A stretch of DNA of 64,000 bases from Isoperla grammatica (taxonomy: Eukaryota; Arthropoda; Insecta; Plecoptera; Perlodidae). The first letter of the stretch is position 1, and every line of letters begins with the position of its first letter. Shown here in pieces: positions 8,530-20,761 of the stretch. The DNA lies in assembly GCA_945910005.1 (NCBI GenBank), contig OX246741.1, forward strand, positions 37,628,276 to 37,692,275. Reading direction: 5' to 3'. Position numbers and translations under genes: made by a program. The notes beneath the pieces are model-generated. The model made no database searches. It saw only the letters and a program-made list of their open reading frames with translations, and was not told the DNA's origin.

Positions 8530-10705
8530 CAAGACCGCTCCGCTGCCTTGAGCCGCTGCTGGCTGTCACGTTTGGGCAGGTCACTTCTTGGAAAACTCAA
8601 CTTTTTTGGAAATTGTCACTTTTTTTTTTTTTTTTTTTTTTTGGTGTCACTTTTTGGAAAACTTTTCAGTTGGAAAAAAGAAAAAAAAAATTTGAAAAAA
8701 AAAGTCGAAAAAAAATGTCGAAAAATTTTAAAGTGATGGAAAAATTTTCGAGCTTTTCTATGTACATTTCACGTCAAAGTGTCGTAGATACTTATGTAAA
8801 GAAAGAAACTTAAAAGTTGTGTGATTCTGAAAAATGAAAAAAAAAAATTCATGTTGAAAAATTTCTAAGTGTTTGAAAAATTTTCAAGTAGCCCACTTTT
8901 TGGAAAACTTGAAAAAAGTTGAAAAAATGAAAAAATTAAAATTTTGGGAAAAAATTATTTTCATGTTGAAATTTTTAAGTGATGGAAAAATTTTCGAGTT
9001 TTTCTATGTACATGTCACGGTAATTGGTCGTAGATACTTATGTAAAGAAGAAACTTGAAAATTGTGTGATTCTAAAAAAAGAAAAAAAAAATTCATGTTT
9101 CAAAATTTCTAAGTGTTTGAAAAATTTTCAAGTACCCCATTTTTTGGAAAACTTGAAAAAACTTGAAAAAATGAAAAAATTAAAATTTTGGTAAAAAATT
9201 ATTTTCATGTTGAAATATTTTAAAGTGTTAGAAAATTTTTCGAGTTCTACAATCCGCACGTTCAAAAGCTTCCCGGTACGTCCCGGTAAGTGTGTCGTCA
9301 ATAAAATGCACATGTACAGAAAGGTAAAGAAACGCACTTTTCGATGATACCAAAATGGGCTGTTCGATTTCATAACGGGACATACCAGGGCCGTTCAAAG
9401 CTGAAATTTAAGTAATCAAAATTACACATCTAACCAATGACGCTAAAACATAACAAAACCGGTACGTTACAGGTACGTCCGGGTACCTTAAATATGTCAA
9501 CCACACCTTCGGATACCCACGAAACGGAAAATCAAAAATTACAAAAAATTCTAACATGGTTTTTTACGACATTGAAAACCCCCCATAGACAAATTCTTGC
9601 AAAAACACGGGCGGATGAAATCCGTTAAAGCACCGTAACTCGGACGCCCGTAAAGTCTAATTTTTGAAAGTAACGTTTATAAATAGACAAATGTCCAATT
9701 ATTAATACTAATGACAACAATGTATAAGATGGCATGTTAAACACACTTTTAATATACAAAAACAAACATTTTGTATGCGTGTTTTTAGATCGCCGTGAAA
9801 AGTGCTTTGCGCGAACGTCTGTCATTCGGTAAGGGGGTGACTTTTTGAAAATGTTTTTTCATGCCCCTGTACGGGCAAGCTTTGAGCATCGGCCTAAAGA
9901 AAAAAAACCCATTTTGAAAGTACCAACTTGACGCAAAAAAATAAAAGCTGAAACCGTGTCGTGAAAATGGAAAAGTGCCTATAACTAAGGAACAGGGACG
10001 AAATTCAAAAAAGTGACCCCTGATCCTGGTCGTTTCTCAAAGTCCTTTAAGATGAAAAAGTCAATTCTATTCGGGAACAAAAAATACGGAACATAATTGG
10101 TACACAACGATTTTATCGGCCGACGGTACCAAATGTTCACAAATTGATTGGCGAAAGTTCCGAGGCGAATCCAAAATATTTCAAAACACAATTACCCAAA
10201 GGGTAAGCGCCGGTAACAAACTAAACCAGAATGTTATATCTCGTTCGGTTCGACGAGCAGAGCCGTTTGAATGTGACACATTTAAATGGTACCAAATCCG
10301 TCAAATCGAGACGTCGAACATTGTTCGTGTTTGGGTGCCCGTAACTTTTGAACGGGACACTTTATACGAAAACCTTTCATGACAAAAAGATGCTCCATTC
10401 AATTTTAATCATTCTTAAAAAGTGAAATTAATCCTCAAAAAATAATTACTATTTTTTACAATTTTTACCGCACTTGGACAGCGCCAAATACGCACACTTT
10501 GCGACATTAAACTCGTCGGGGTTGGAAAAGGGGTGGACCTAGAAACATGAAAAAAATACCCACGTGTTCGGGAAGAGATGATGGTGAAGACTGTAGCGAC
10601 AGATGTGGGAAAATGTTCCCGTGCGTGGGCGTGCCGAGGGTTTTGGGGGTAGCGGAATGGCCGCGCGAGCTCGAGCGCGGGGACTACCACCTTATGGAAT
10701 ATAGA
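8530..10705 (+). repeat. 2.17-kb tandem duplication, unit 1
   Basis: The unit starts CAAGACCGCTCCGCTG and ends CTTATGGAATATAG, and is followed head-to-tail by a close copy. It contains a poly-T run, about 700 bp rich in A/T runs with TTTTCGAG motifs, an internal duplication of about 241 bp (around 8731 and 8972), and a more mixed-composition right half. The short open frames are in repeated low-complexity DNA and show no family I recognise. No transposase or RNA gene is seen. Confidence 0.8.
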
Positions 10706-12873
10706 CAAGACCGCTCCGCTGCCTTGAGCCGCTGCTGGCTGTCACGTTTAGGCAGGTCACTTCTTGGAAAACTCGACTTTTTTGGAAATTGTCACTTTTT
10801 TTTTTTTTTTTTTTTGGTGTCACTTTTTGGAAAACTTTTCAGTTGGAAAAAAGAAAAAAAAAATTTGAAAAAAAAAGTCGAAAAAAAATGTCGAAATTTT
10901 TTAAAGTGATGGAAAAATTTTCGAGCTTTTCTATGTACATTTCACGTCAAAGTGTCGTAGATACTTATGTAAAGAAAGAAATTTGAAAGTTGTGTGATTC
11001 TGAAAAATGAAAAAAAAAATTCATGTTGAAAAATTTCTGTGTTTGAAAAAAATTCAAGTAGCCCACTTTTTCGAAAACTTGAAAAAAGTTGAAAAAATGA
11101 AAAAATTAAAATTTTGGTAAAAAATTATTTTCATGTTGAAATTTTTACGTGATGGAAAAATTTTCGAGTTTTTCTATGTACATGTCACGGTAATTGGTCG
11201 TAGATACTTATGTAAAGAAGAAACTTGAAAATTGTGTGATTCTAAAAAAAGAAAAAAAAATTTCATGTTTCAAAATTTCTAAGTGTTTGAAAAATTTTCA
11301 AGTACCCCATTTTTTGGAAAACTTGAAAAAAGTTGAAAAAATTAAAAAATTAAAATTTTGGTAAAAAATTATTTTCATGTTGAAATATTTTAAAGTGTTA
11401 GAAAATTTTTCGAGTTCTACAATCCGCACGTTCAAAAGCTTGCCGGTACGTCCCGGTAAGTGTGTCGTCAATGATATGCACATGTTTAAAAAGGTATTGA
11501 AACGCACTTTGCGATGATACCAAAATGGGCTGTTCGATTTCATAACGGGACATACCAGGGACGTTCAAAGCTGAAATTTAAGTAATCAAAATTACACATC
11601 TAACCAATGACGCTAAAAAATAACAAAACCGGTACGTTACAGGTACGTCCGGGTACCTTAAATATGTCAACCACACCTTCGGATACCCACGAAACGGAAA
11701 ATCAAAAATTACAAAAAATTCTAACATGGTTTTTTACGACATTGAAAACCCCCCATAGACAAATTCTTGCAAAAACACGGGCGGATGAAATCCGTTAAAG
11801 CACCGTAACTCGGACACCCGTAAAGTCTAATTTTTGAAAGTAACGTTTATAAATAGACAAATGTCCATTTATTAATACTAATCACAACAATGTATTTGAT
11901 GGCATTTTAAACACACTTTTAATATACAAAAACAAAACATTTTGTATGCGTGGTTTTATATCGCCGTGGAAAGTGCAGTGCGCGAACGTCTGTCATTCGG
12001 TGAGGGGGTGATTTTTTGAAACTGTTTTTTCATGCCCCTGTACGGGCAAGCTTTGAGCATCGGCCTAAAGAAAAAAAACCCATTTTGAAAGTACCAACTT
12101 GCCGCAAAAAAATCACGACCGAAGCCGTGTCGTAAAAATCGAAAAGTGCCCATAACTAAGCATCCGGGACGAAATTCAAAAAAGTGACCCCTGATCCTGG
12201 TCGTTTCTCAAAGTCCTTTAAGATGAAAAAGTCAATTCTATTCGGAAACAAAAAATACGGAACATAATTGGTACACAACGATTTTATCGGCCGACGGTAC
12301 CAAATGTACACAAATTGATTGACGAAAGTTCCGGGACGATTCGAAAATATTTAGAAACCCAATTACCCAAAGGGTAAGCGTCGGTAACAAAACAAACCAG
12401 AATGTTATATCTCGTTTGGTTCGACGGGCAGAGCCGTTTGAATGTGACACATATAAATGGTACCAAATCCGTCAAATCGAGACGTCGAACATTGTTCGTG
12501 TTTGGGTGCCCGTAACTTTTGAACGGGACACTTTTGACGAAAAACGTTCATGACAAAAAGATGCTCCATTCAATTGACTTTCGATCCAAAGCATCGACAA
12601 AATCGTCAAAAAACATTTGAATTTTTTACAATTTTTCCCGCAATACGACCGCGCCAAATACGCACACTTTTCGACATTAAACACGTCGGGGGTGGAAAAG
12701 GGGTAGACTTAAAGATATAAAAAAAATACCCACGTGTAGAGGAAGAGATGACGCCAAAAACTGTAGCGACAGATTGGGGAAATGTTCCTGTGCGTGGGCG
12801 TGCCGAGGGTTTGGGGGGTCACGGAGAGGCCGCGCGAGCTCGAGAGCGGGGACTTCCACCTTATGGAATATAG
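10706..12873 (+). repeat. 2.17-kb tandem duplication, unit 2
   Basis: This is the second head-to-tail copy, differing by scattered substitutions and small indels (for example a shorter poly-T run and an altered block near 12570-12620). The internal 241-bp duplication is also present (around 10907 and 11148). The divergence means this is not an assembly echo of an identical read. Confidence 0.8.
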
Positions 12874-13519
12874 ATATACTTACAGGAATGAGCTAGGACC
12901 TTTGCCAAGTAGTCTCGCATCGCTAGGCCTTCCCCTTTCCAGGCTAGACTCATAACCTCACTTCTTGGTCTACCATTTTTATGTTCTTCAAATGACTTGG
13001 TATTTTGTTACTGTGTTCGATGTTATAACAGACACTTCTTTATGTTCTAAAAACTCCACAAAAACGTCTGAGTGGTCCGAAGACATTATTTTAACTGTAA
13101 ACACACGTGTTCTAAACAAACACCTCACCATTGCACGCCGCTCTTGCCCTTGGCTTGGCTTGGGTTCAAACCCGGCTTGCGTAACGGACTGACTGACTGT
13201 TACCAACTTATTCACGCCAAAAGTGAAGACGTACTTTACATTATTTTGTATTATGCTTTTCCCGTTCTAAGATATCAAATTAGAGATGTTTTAGTACAAA
13301 TCTAATAAACTTATAATGATCCATACCATACCGAAAAAATACGAATAATACACTTCAATAAAAACTTATGTTGGTGCACCTGCTAATTGAATTTAATACC
13401 GCGGCTTAATATGATTATGATTGATATTATGTTTTTTAATGATTATATTTTGTAAATTGTGTTTTTTAAGAAACAGTTGGCATAAAACACTTGGAAGAGA
13501 ATGCCATGACCATGCAATT
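12874..13519. other. unassigned DNA between repeats
   Basis: No supported gene is seen. A GGGTTCAAACCC stretch near 13165 resembles a tRNA B box, but no A box was found at a plausible distance on either strand. The rest is AT-rich. Confidence 0.4.
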
Positions 13520-14440
13520 TAAGAAACACTTTCCAGTTTGTTACGTTAGATTCTTATTGGTCGGTTATCCCATTTATCCCATCGGTTACAGTTCCCATTG
13601 ATTCGACACTAAATGTGTCAAGAGATAGCACCACTGCTGCGCAACATGGCTGACAGTTAGAGGGTAACAAACTGACAGGAGATCATGGATCCGCCTGAAC
13701 ATGTTATTGCGCAAAGTAAGTTTCTAACTTTATTCTGAAATATACATATATTTGAAAGCAAATAGAGCCCAAAGGAACCTCAATGAAAGAGAGGCAGTGT
13801 TAATCGGTGGCCTTTTAATTGCATGTGGTTAATTAACATTATGATCAGAACATGAACTTCGGGCCTTCGGATGCTTGGTGTGTCCCCTGATCCAAAATCC
13901 CCATAATATCAAAGGCATCTTGGATACAAAACGCAACCAGCAAATATCCAGCAAAGCTGGATATTCACTGACGCAACAGTATCGCTTATGTTTCTTTGGA
14001 ATCGTTGCCATTCTCATATAAACATATCTGCAACATTTAGTGCCGAATTACTACTCGTTACGGTTTGTTACGGTAACACATGATTCCCATTGGTTACGGT
14101 TCGTACTAGTCGTTACGGTTTGTTACGGTGACATTTGGTTGCGTATAAATCCCATCGGTTACGGTTCCCATTGATTACTTCTCGTTGTTATCCATGTTGT
14201 TATTATGTAATCTATGGCTGCAAATAAATACAAATACAAATACAAACGTTACGGTTTGTTACAGTAACACATAATTCCCATTGGTTATGGTTCCCATTGA
14301 TTACTAGTCCTTACGGTTTGTTACGGTGACATTTGGTCGCGTGTGAATCCTATTGGTTACAGTTCCAATTGGTTACCACTCGTTACGGTTTGTTACGGTG
14401 ACATTTGGTTGCGTGTAAATCCCATCGGTTACGGTTCCCA
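13520..14440 (+). repeat. degenerate GTTACGGTT satellite
   Basis: Irregular repeats built from GTTACGGTT, GGTTCCCATTGATTAC and GTGACATTTGGTTGCG occupy 13530-13600 and 14060-14440, with unrelated sequence in between and a short (AATAC)n stretch near 14225. It leads directly into the regular 73-bp array. Confidence 0.65.
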
Positions 14441-15460
14441 TTAATTACTACTTGTTACGTTAGATTCTTATTGGTTGCCGTTACCATGGAATACGGTTGG
14501 TTACGATACGAAACATGTTCCAGTTTGTTACATTATATTCTGATTGGTTGCCGTTACCATGGAATACGGTTAGTTACGATAAGAAACATTTTCCAGTTTG
14601 TTACATTAGATTCTTATTGGTTGCCGTTACCATGGAATACGTTTGGTTACGATAAGAAACATGTTCCAGTTTGTTACATCAGATTCTTATTGGTTCCCGT
14701 TACCATGGAATACGGTTGGTTACGATAAGAAACATGTTCCAGTTTGTTACATTAGATCCTTATTGGTTGCCGTTACCATGGAATACGGTTGATTACGATA
14801 CGAAACATGTTCCAGTTTGTTACATTAGATTCTTATTGGTTGCCGTTACCATGGAATACGGTTGATTACGATACGAAACATGTTCCAGTTTGTTACATTA
14901 GATTCTTATTGGTTGCCGTTACCATGGAATACGGTTGGTTACGATAAGAAACATTTTCCAGTTTGTTACATCAGGTTCTTATTGGTTGCCGTTACCATGG
15001 AATACGGTTAGTTACGATAAGAAACATTTACCAGTTTGTTACATTAGATTCTTATTGGTTGCCGTTTCCATGGAATACGGTTGGTAACGATACGAAACAT
15101 GTTCCAGTTTGTTACATTAGATTCTTATTGGTTGCCGTTACCATGGAATACGGTTGGTTACGATAAGAAACATGTTCCAGTTTGTTACATCAGATTCTTA
15201 TTGGTTGCCGTTACCATGGAATACGGTTAGTTACGATAAGAAACATTTTCCAGTTTGTTACATTATAGATTCTTATTGGCTGCCGTTACCATGGAATACG
15301 GTTTGTTACGATAAGAAACATTTTCCAGTTTGTTACATTAGATTCTTATTGGCTGCCGTTACCATGGAATACGGTTGGTTACGATAAGAAACATGTTCCA
15401 GTTTGTTACATTAGATTCTTATTGGTTGCCGTTACCATGGGTTACATCTATTGCTGGTTT
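14441..15460 (+). repeat. 73-bp tandem satellite
   Basis: About 14 head-to-tail units of 73 bp; for example CAGTTTGTTAC recurs at 14521, 14594, 14667 and 14740. Each unit carries GGTTGCCGTTACCATGG and GATAAGAAACAT. The open frames it creates merely cycle through the repeat and are not genes. Confidence 0.92.
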
Positions 15461-15645
15461 ATTACGCATTGTTCCAGTTAGTTACAATTTCAAATGGAAT
15501 TCATTGGAAGCATGTTACGATTGGTTCTGTGTGAAACCGTCCAGTTCTTATGTGTTACACTAAGAATTACATCTCGTAACCAACCAGTATCCATGGGAAT
15601 TTTAAGCAGGGAACACACGTTTTTCCGTGGCGTAGGCCTAGGCTT
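15461..15645 (+). repeat. satellite terminus and flank of gypsy C
   Basis: The array decays into diverged repeats and ends with GGAATTTTAAGCAGGGA near 15595. The second satellite ends with nearly the same string near 27485. A short AGGCCTAGGC stretch and the GGCTT duplication of gypsy C (15641-15645) follow. Confidence 0.6.
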
Positions 15646-15820
15646 TGTAATAAGTGAATGTTGCTAAGTTGGCAACTATGCCTGGCGAGGACTAGCTGGA
15701 GCTAGGTTCATGGCATAGGCAGTGAGAGCCAACATGGAGCTAACCACAGGTTGGTGTGTATCAAGACGTTAATAAAGTAACATGTTATAACCCTCTGTGT
15801 TGTTTATTACAAACATGACA
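15646..15820 (+). repeat. gypsy C 5' LTR
   Basis: TG...CA ends, same length as the right copy. TGGTGTTGCAGAAG follows immediately and is the likely primer-binding site. Confidence 0.88.
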
Positions 15821-15955
15821 TGGTGTTGCAGAAGTTGCGGAATATTACGTTACAGTTTCAGCTATAAATTAGCTTCGGGAATGTCAGGATTATTAAAATA
15901 TCTTTGGATTTACTTTTTCTAATTTTTTCGTGCGGATTGCCATGTGCATGCTGCT

Positions 15956-16249
15956 ATGGCTGAATCAGCATTTCGTCCGCCGCCAGTTTTAGAACTTTCG
16001 GGAAATGTTAGTGAGAACTGGAAAAGGTTCAGACAGAGATTCAATATTTACTTGAAGGCATCAGGTAAGGATGTTGAACAGAATGAACAGAAGAAAGTGG
16101 CGATGCTACTTAATCTCGTCGGAGATGAAGCGTTGGAGGTGTACAACACGTTTCAGTTTGCGGTAGGCACAAGCGAAGACAATTTACTTTATGTCTTGGC
16201 TAAGTTTGAAAGCTATTGTAACCCTCGAAAAAACTTGGTGTATGAGCAG
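15956..16249 (+). pseudogene. gag: gypsy C gag, N-terminal part
   Basis: The frame starts at an ATG (MAESAFRPPPVLELSG) and reads a typical gag head: NWKRFRQRFNIYLKASG, KVAMLLNLVGDEALEVYNTF. It runs into the left LTR of gypsy D at codon 98. The insertion adds 4763 bp including the duplication, and the same frame picks up at 21013. The protein cannot be made from this copy without D being lost. Confidence 0.85.
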
Positions 16250-16495
16250 TGTCATGTATGTCATATTAGTATCTAGGAGGCCTAGGCCTACAGCGCAGTA
16301 TGTACAACACACGGGTTGTCGCAGTCCTTCCGACGCCTAGGCGACATCCCGTGATCCATCTTTTGGTCTACTTTGAGTCAGTTGATTCCAGTCTGCAGCA
16401 TCACTTGTATTACCATGAACAGTGTATCGAACAGTTATAATAATTAAACATAATAGTATCCAATGCATACCGTTTCATTATTCTCATACTTAACA
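16250..16495 (+). repeat. gypsy D 5' LTR
   Basis: TG...CA borders, followed within three bases by TTGGCGACGAGGATGA at 16498, a primer-site-like stretch shared with gypsy B. An AGGCCTAGGCCT burst lies in the LTR. Confidence 0.92.
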
Positions 16496-16569
16496 AATTG
16501 GCGACGAGGATGAAGAAGATTACAACCGATTAGTAGACCTCGGCTGGTCAACATAACCTAACTCGCAGG

Positions 16570-19500
16570 ATGGCCGAAACCGGAACTTCACCACGTGGTA
16601 ATGCTGGTGGGTTGGTCTCTTCCATCGGTCCTTTTAGGTCCGGGGAAGAGCCGTGGGACGTTTACCTCGAAAGAATAGAAATTGCTTTTGATGCGTTTGA
16701 CGTGCCCGATGCAAAGAAAAAAAATGTTTTTCTCTCGGTTCTCGGTAGTGACACCTTTGTGGTATTGCGTAACTTGGCTACACCCAGGACGCTGACTGAG
16801 TTATCCTTTACTGAAGCTAAGGACCTTCTTACAAGTAGGTACAGCCCAAAGCCTAGTAAGAGGACGCAAAGGTTCCGATTTCGAAAACGGTTGCAGGCAG
16901 AGAACGAAACCATTCTCGAGTACCTAGCAGAACTCAGAAGCCTGAGCCAACACTGCGAGTTCACGGATTTGGATGAAAATCTTCTCGATCAACTGATTGC
17001 GGGAGTTCGTGATAAGATATTACAAACAAAATTGTTGGCCGAGGGTGATACTATCACATTCAAAAGGGCGGTGGAAATATCTACAGCTGCAGAGACATCA
17101 CAACGAGACGTACAGGTACTGCGGGGAGCGGGCGGAGCTAATGGCGTCCACAAGATGGCAAGTAAGCCTAAAGGGAATGCAACTAAGGTTAGTGAGCAAC
17201 CGAAAGTTAAAAAAGGAGTAGGCCAGGATAGCAAGCTCGATACATCAGTAGGCCTACCTAAGGGGAAATGTTTCCGATGTGGAAATGCTAATCACAAGGC
17301 TGATAAATGCAACATGAAAGGGGTGACTTGTTTTAAGTGCAATAAAACTGGTCACCTTGCCAAAGTCTGCATGGCTCCTGCAAATAAGTCAGCACCCAGT
17401 TCAAAGCCCGCAAACAATACAAACTTACTGACATCAGAGGCAGAAGATTCCTATTTGTTTTGTGTCACGGCAGAAAAGAAGTCTCGCGAGGGTCCGTTCA
17501 AGGCTGAGGTTAAGTTGAATGGAGAATGCTTTACAATGGAAGTTGATACGGGTTCCAGGCATTCGATTATTGGCATAGGTTCGTTTCAACGCCTATGGCC
17601 TACCAACCCTCCTGCACTAGAGCCGTCAAAGTTTAAGTTACGAACCTGGTCACAACAAGAGCTTGTAGTGCTAGGTGTGGCAACCGTAGAGGTACAATAC
17701 GGAACTAAATCATGCCAATTGCCATTGTACGTGATGGAAACAGAAGGGCCTAGCCTGCTGGGCAGGGACTGGTTTCACGGATTGGGACTTGCTGTTACCA
17801 GCGTGAACAAAATAGGGGTAAGTGAATGCAAACTTCCTCAACAACTGCAGGGCCTAGAAGAAGTGTTTTCGGGGGGCTTGGGTACTTACAAAGGGGAACT
17901 TGTTCATGTCAACCTGGATCCCGATGCTACGCCTGTTTTTCGCAGACACCGAAGTCCTCCATATGCATTGAAAGAGAAGTCAGACCATGCCCTGGATCAA
18001 ATGCAACAAGACGGGGTAGTTGAGACTATAGCTCAGGGTGACTGGGGTACACCAGCAGTTTTTGTTGCTAAGCGTGACAAGACGGTGCGGATTTGTGGGG
18101 ATTATTCTGGTACAGTGAATCCAGTGTTGAAAATAGATGTATACCCCCTACCGACTAATACAGAAGTGTTTACAACACTGTCAGGTGGACGTTTCTTCAC
18201 GCGATTGGACCTAGATAGAGCTTATACTCAAGTTCGAGTGGATGATGAGTCATCACGGGTCCTTGCACTCAATACCCATCAAGGCCTATTGCGCATGCTA
18301 CGTCTTCCGTTTGGGTTAGCGTCGGCTCCAGCAATCTTTCAACGACTAATGGAAACCCTCCTAAAAGGGCTGACTGGAGTGGTTGTCTATCTTGACGATG
18401 TCCTGATTTCAGGGGCAACGGAGCAGGAGTGCTGGGCGAGAACCAGGGCAGTCCTCGAAAGATTGCAAGCAGCGGGATTACGTCTCAAGTTGACTAAATG
18501 CGAGTTTATTTTGTCTTCAGTTGAGTTTTTAGGATTTGTCATTGATGCCAGTGGAATCCACCCGACTGAGGAGAAAGTACAAGCGATACGAGCAGCACCG
18601 GCACCTACAAACCTGCAACAGTTGGAGTCTTTCTTGGGATTTCTCACATTCTATGAGCGCTACATCCCAAACATGGCTACCAAGCTGGCACCACTCTACG
18701 AGTTAACACGTAAGGGGCAGCCATGGACTTGGAATACGAAGCAAGAAGAATGTTTCGCCAATGCAAAACAACTAGTCACATCGGACCAGGTATTGGTCCA
18801 CTACAGTTTGACTAAACCACTAGTTTTATCATGTGACGCGTCACCATATGGCGTTGGCGCTGTGTTGGCACATTTGGAGCCTGATGGTTCAGAGCCTCCA
18901 ATTGCATTCAAGTCCCGCACACTACAAGCTGCAGAAAAGAACTACTCCCAACTGGATAAGGAGTTTTTAGCGATTATGTTCGGGATAAAGAAGTTTCACC
19001 GTTACCTGTATGGCCGAAAAGTTGTCATTTTTACCGACCATAAACCGCTAGTAGGCCTGCTTCGCCCAGGTCGACCATTACCAGACGTGTTGTCACCAAG
19101 GATGATGCGTTGGAAGCTTATCCTGGGATGCTACCTGTACGACATTAAGTACCGACCAGGTAAGCAGAATGCAAACGCAGATTTGTGCAGCAGATTGCCG
19201 ATCCCAGGTCCAGAGACACCGGAGTATCCAGAGCCAGCGGATGTATGGCTTCTGCAAGAAGACTTGGAAATAGCGGCACTCTCGGCGGATACCATACGCG
19301 AGGAGACGAAGAAAGAAACAGTGCTCTCGAAGGTCCTGGCAGCTGTTCTAAATGGCTGGGACCCATCCAAACTACCTGCCGACTGCCAACCGTACTTACG
19401 TAACCCAACCGGGTTATCAGTCGAGCGGGGCTGCCTGTTGTACGCCAATCGAGTGGTGGTACCAACGAGTCTTCGAGACAGCGTGCTGCAGATGTTACAT

Positions 19501-20631
19501 GGGGTCCATCAAGGGATTGTCGCAACCAAGGCGAAAGCCAGGAGTTATGTTTGGTGGCCAAATATTGATCGGGCGATCGAAGACATGATTGGCCAGTGTA
19601 CCATGTGTGCTGCCAACAGGCGTACACCTCCAACGTCCAATGTAATTCCCTGGAGTGTACCTCACCGCCCAATGTCGCGCGTCCATATCGATTTTGCAGG
19701 GCCTACAGAAGGCCAGACGTTTTTCGTCGCAGTCGATGCTTATTCAAGATGGCCAGTCGTAAAAAACACTAAGGGCTCACTAACTGCAACTACAGCGATT
19801 GACGTCCTTCGGGATATGTTCAGTGATTTTGGAATTCCCGACGTAGTGGTTTCCGACAACGCTGCTGCCTTCACCGGCACAGAATTCCAAAACTTCCTCC
19901 GCCAAAACAAGATTGAGCATGTGACGTCTGCACCATACGCACCGGCCTCCAATGGGTTAGCGGAACGTTACGTACAGACAGTCAAACAGCACCTTCGTAA
20001 ATTCTCTTCTAAGAACTGGCGAGTGGAGTTGGGGAACATTTTGTTGGCCCTACGTACTACAGTAAATACGACTACAGGGGTTTCACCGGCGGAACTCATG
20101 ATGGGGAGAAAGCTACACACGATGTTGGATAAACTCCATCCAAACAATTACGACTCCCAGACGACACGCAGGGACAGGGTTGCTGTCCAGTCACAGCAAA
20201 CAGACACTCAAAGCCGTCAGTTCCTAGAGGGAGACGCTATACTCTTCCGCAACCATGGTCCGGGCTCGAGGTGGCTCCCAGGGCGAGTGACTGCAACTCT
20301 TGGACCAAGAAATTTCACCGTCCAAGACTCAAGTGGCAACACGAGACGAGTCCATCTCGATCAACTACTGCGTTGGGGTGGACACGTGGAAACGGGAGCG
20401 ACTCGTAATGACGATTCACGATTCAGTGAAGTACCACTACGAGGCGGGCTGCCATCGCAGACTATCACTGGAGGCGAGCAGAGAAGACCGGAAGTGACCG
20501 AAGAGGCTCCACCTCCAGCTCCGCAGATTCCAAGGGAACCGGTACCCGAGGGCCCAGTTCCACCAGTTGTCAAGCGGGAATCAACGCGAGACCGAAAACC
20601 CCCCGCCTATTTACAAGACTACACTAGCTAG
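16570..20631 (+). CDS. gag-pol: gypsy D Gag-Pol polyprotein
   Basis: One frame of 1353 residues carries the whole set of enzymes, so no frameshift is needed. It starts at the ATG of MAETGTSPRGNAGG, just after the leader. Order: Gag (about 1-220); two zinc knuckles (CFRCGNANHKADKC and CFKCNKTGHLAKVC, about 233-268); protease DTG (326-328); reverse transcriptase with YLDD (607-610); RNase H with first Asp at 756 (LSCDASPYG); integrase with His/Cys region near 975-1015 and D1041, D1096, E1132 (35 residues between the last two). The C-terminus is Pro-rich and I see no chromodomain. No stops interrupt it, so the copy may be competent. Confidence 0.94.
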   Translation: MAETGTSPRGNAGGLVSSIGPFRSGEEPWDVYLERIEIAFDAFDVPDAKKKNVFLSVLGSDTFVVLRNLATPRTLTELSFTEAKDLLTSRYSPKPSKRTQRFRFRKRLQAENETILEYLAELRSLSQHCEFTDLDENLLDQLIAGVRDKILQTKLLAEGDTITFKRAVEISTAAETSQRDVQVLRGAGGANGVHKMASKPKGNATKVSEQPKVKKGVGQDSKLDTSVGLPKGKCFRCGNANHKADKCNMKGVTCFKCNKTGHLAKVCMAPANKSAPSSKPANNTNLLTSEAEDSYLFCVTAEKKSREGPFKAEVKLNGECFTMEVDTGSRHSIIGIGSFQRLWPTNPPALEPSKFKLRTWSQQELVVLGVATVEVQYGTKSCQLPLYVMETEGPSLLGRDWFHGLGLAVTSVNKIGVSECKLPQQLQGLEEVFSGGLGTYKGELVHVNLDPDATPVFRRHRSPPYALKEKSDHALDQMQQDGVVETIAQGDWGTPAVFVAKRDKTVRICGDYSGTVNPVLKIDVYPLPTNTEVFTTLSGGRFFTRLDLDRAYTQVRVDDESSRVLALNTHQGLLRMLRLPFGLASAPAIFQRLMETLLKGLTGVVVYLDDVLISGATEQECWARTRAVLERLQAAGLRLKLTKCEFILSSVEFLGFVIDASGIHPTEEKVQAIRAAPAPTNLQQLESFLGFLTFYERYIPNMATKLAPLYELTRKGQPWTWNTKQEECFANAKQLVTSDQVLVHYSLTKPLVLSCDASPYGVGAVLAHLEPDGSEPPIAFKSRTLQAAEKNYSQLDKEFLAIMFGIKKFHRYLYGRKVVIFTDHKPLVGLLRPGRPLPDVLSPRMMRWKLILGCYLYDIKYRPGKQNANADLCSRLPIPGPETPEYPEPADVWLLQEDLEIAALSADTIREETKKETVLSKVLAAVLNGWDPSKLPADCQPYLRNPTGLSVERGCLLYANRVVVPTSLRDSVLQMLHGVHQGIVATKAKARSYVWWPNIDRAIEDMIGQCTMCAANRRTPPTSNVIPWSVPHRPMSRVHIDFAGPTEGQTFFVAVDAYSRWPVVKNTKGSLTATTAIDVLRDMFSDFGIPDVVVSDNAAAFTGTEFQNFLRQNKIEHVTSAPYAPASNGLAERYVQTVKQHLRKFSSKNWRVELGNILLALRTTVNTTTGVSPAELMMGRKLHTMLDKLHPNNYDSQTTRRDRVAVQSQQTDTQSRQFLEGDAILFRNHGPGSRWLPGRVTATLGPRNFTVQDSSGNTRRVHLDQLLRWGGHVETGATRNDDSRFSEVPLRGGLPSQTITGGEQRRPEVTEEAPPPAPQIPREPVPEGPVPPVVKRESTRDRKPPAYLQDYTS

Positions 20632-20749
20632 TAGAAAGTTTCATTGTGTTGTTATTTGGCAACTAGGTCACAACTTATTATTGCAATTCATTGACATGTA
20701 AATATAATTGCTATTCTTATGCTTCATTAGTATAGTTCTCTTTCTTCTT

Positions 20750-20760
20750 GAGGGGGAGAA
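20750..20760 (+). other. gypsy D polypurine tract
   Basis: GAGGGGGAGAA lies one base before the TG of the right LTR. Confidence 0.75.
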
Positions 20761-20761
20761 T

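Noticed and set aside
13140..13200. tRNA or SINE suggested by GGGTTCAAACCC
   Set aside because: The B-box-like palindrome has no A box at a fitting distance on either strand and no stem pairing.
14405..15563. Repeated WLPLPWNT-type open frames
   Set aside because: The 73-bp unit cycles through frames; these are satellite translations with no start or family.
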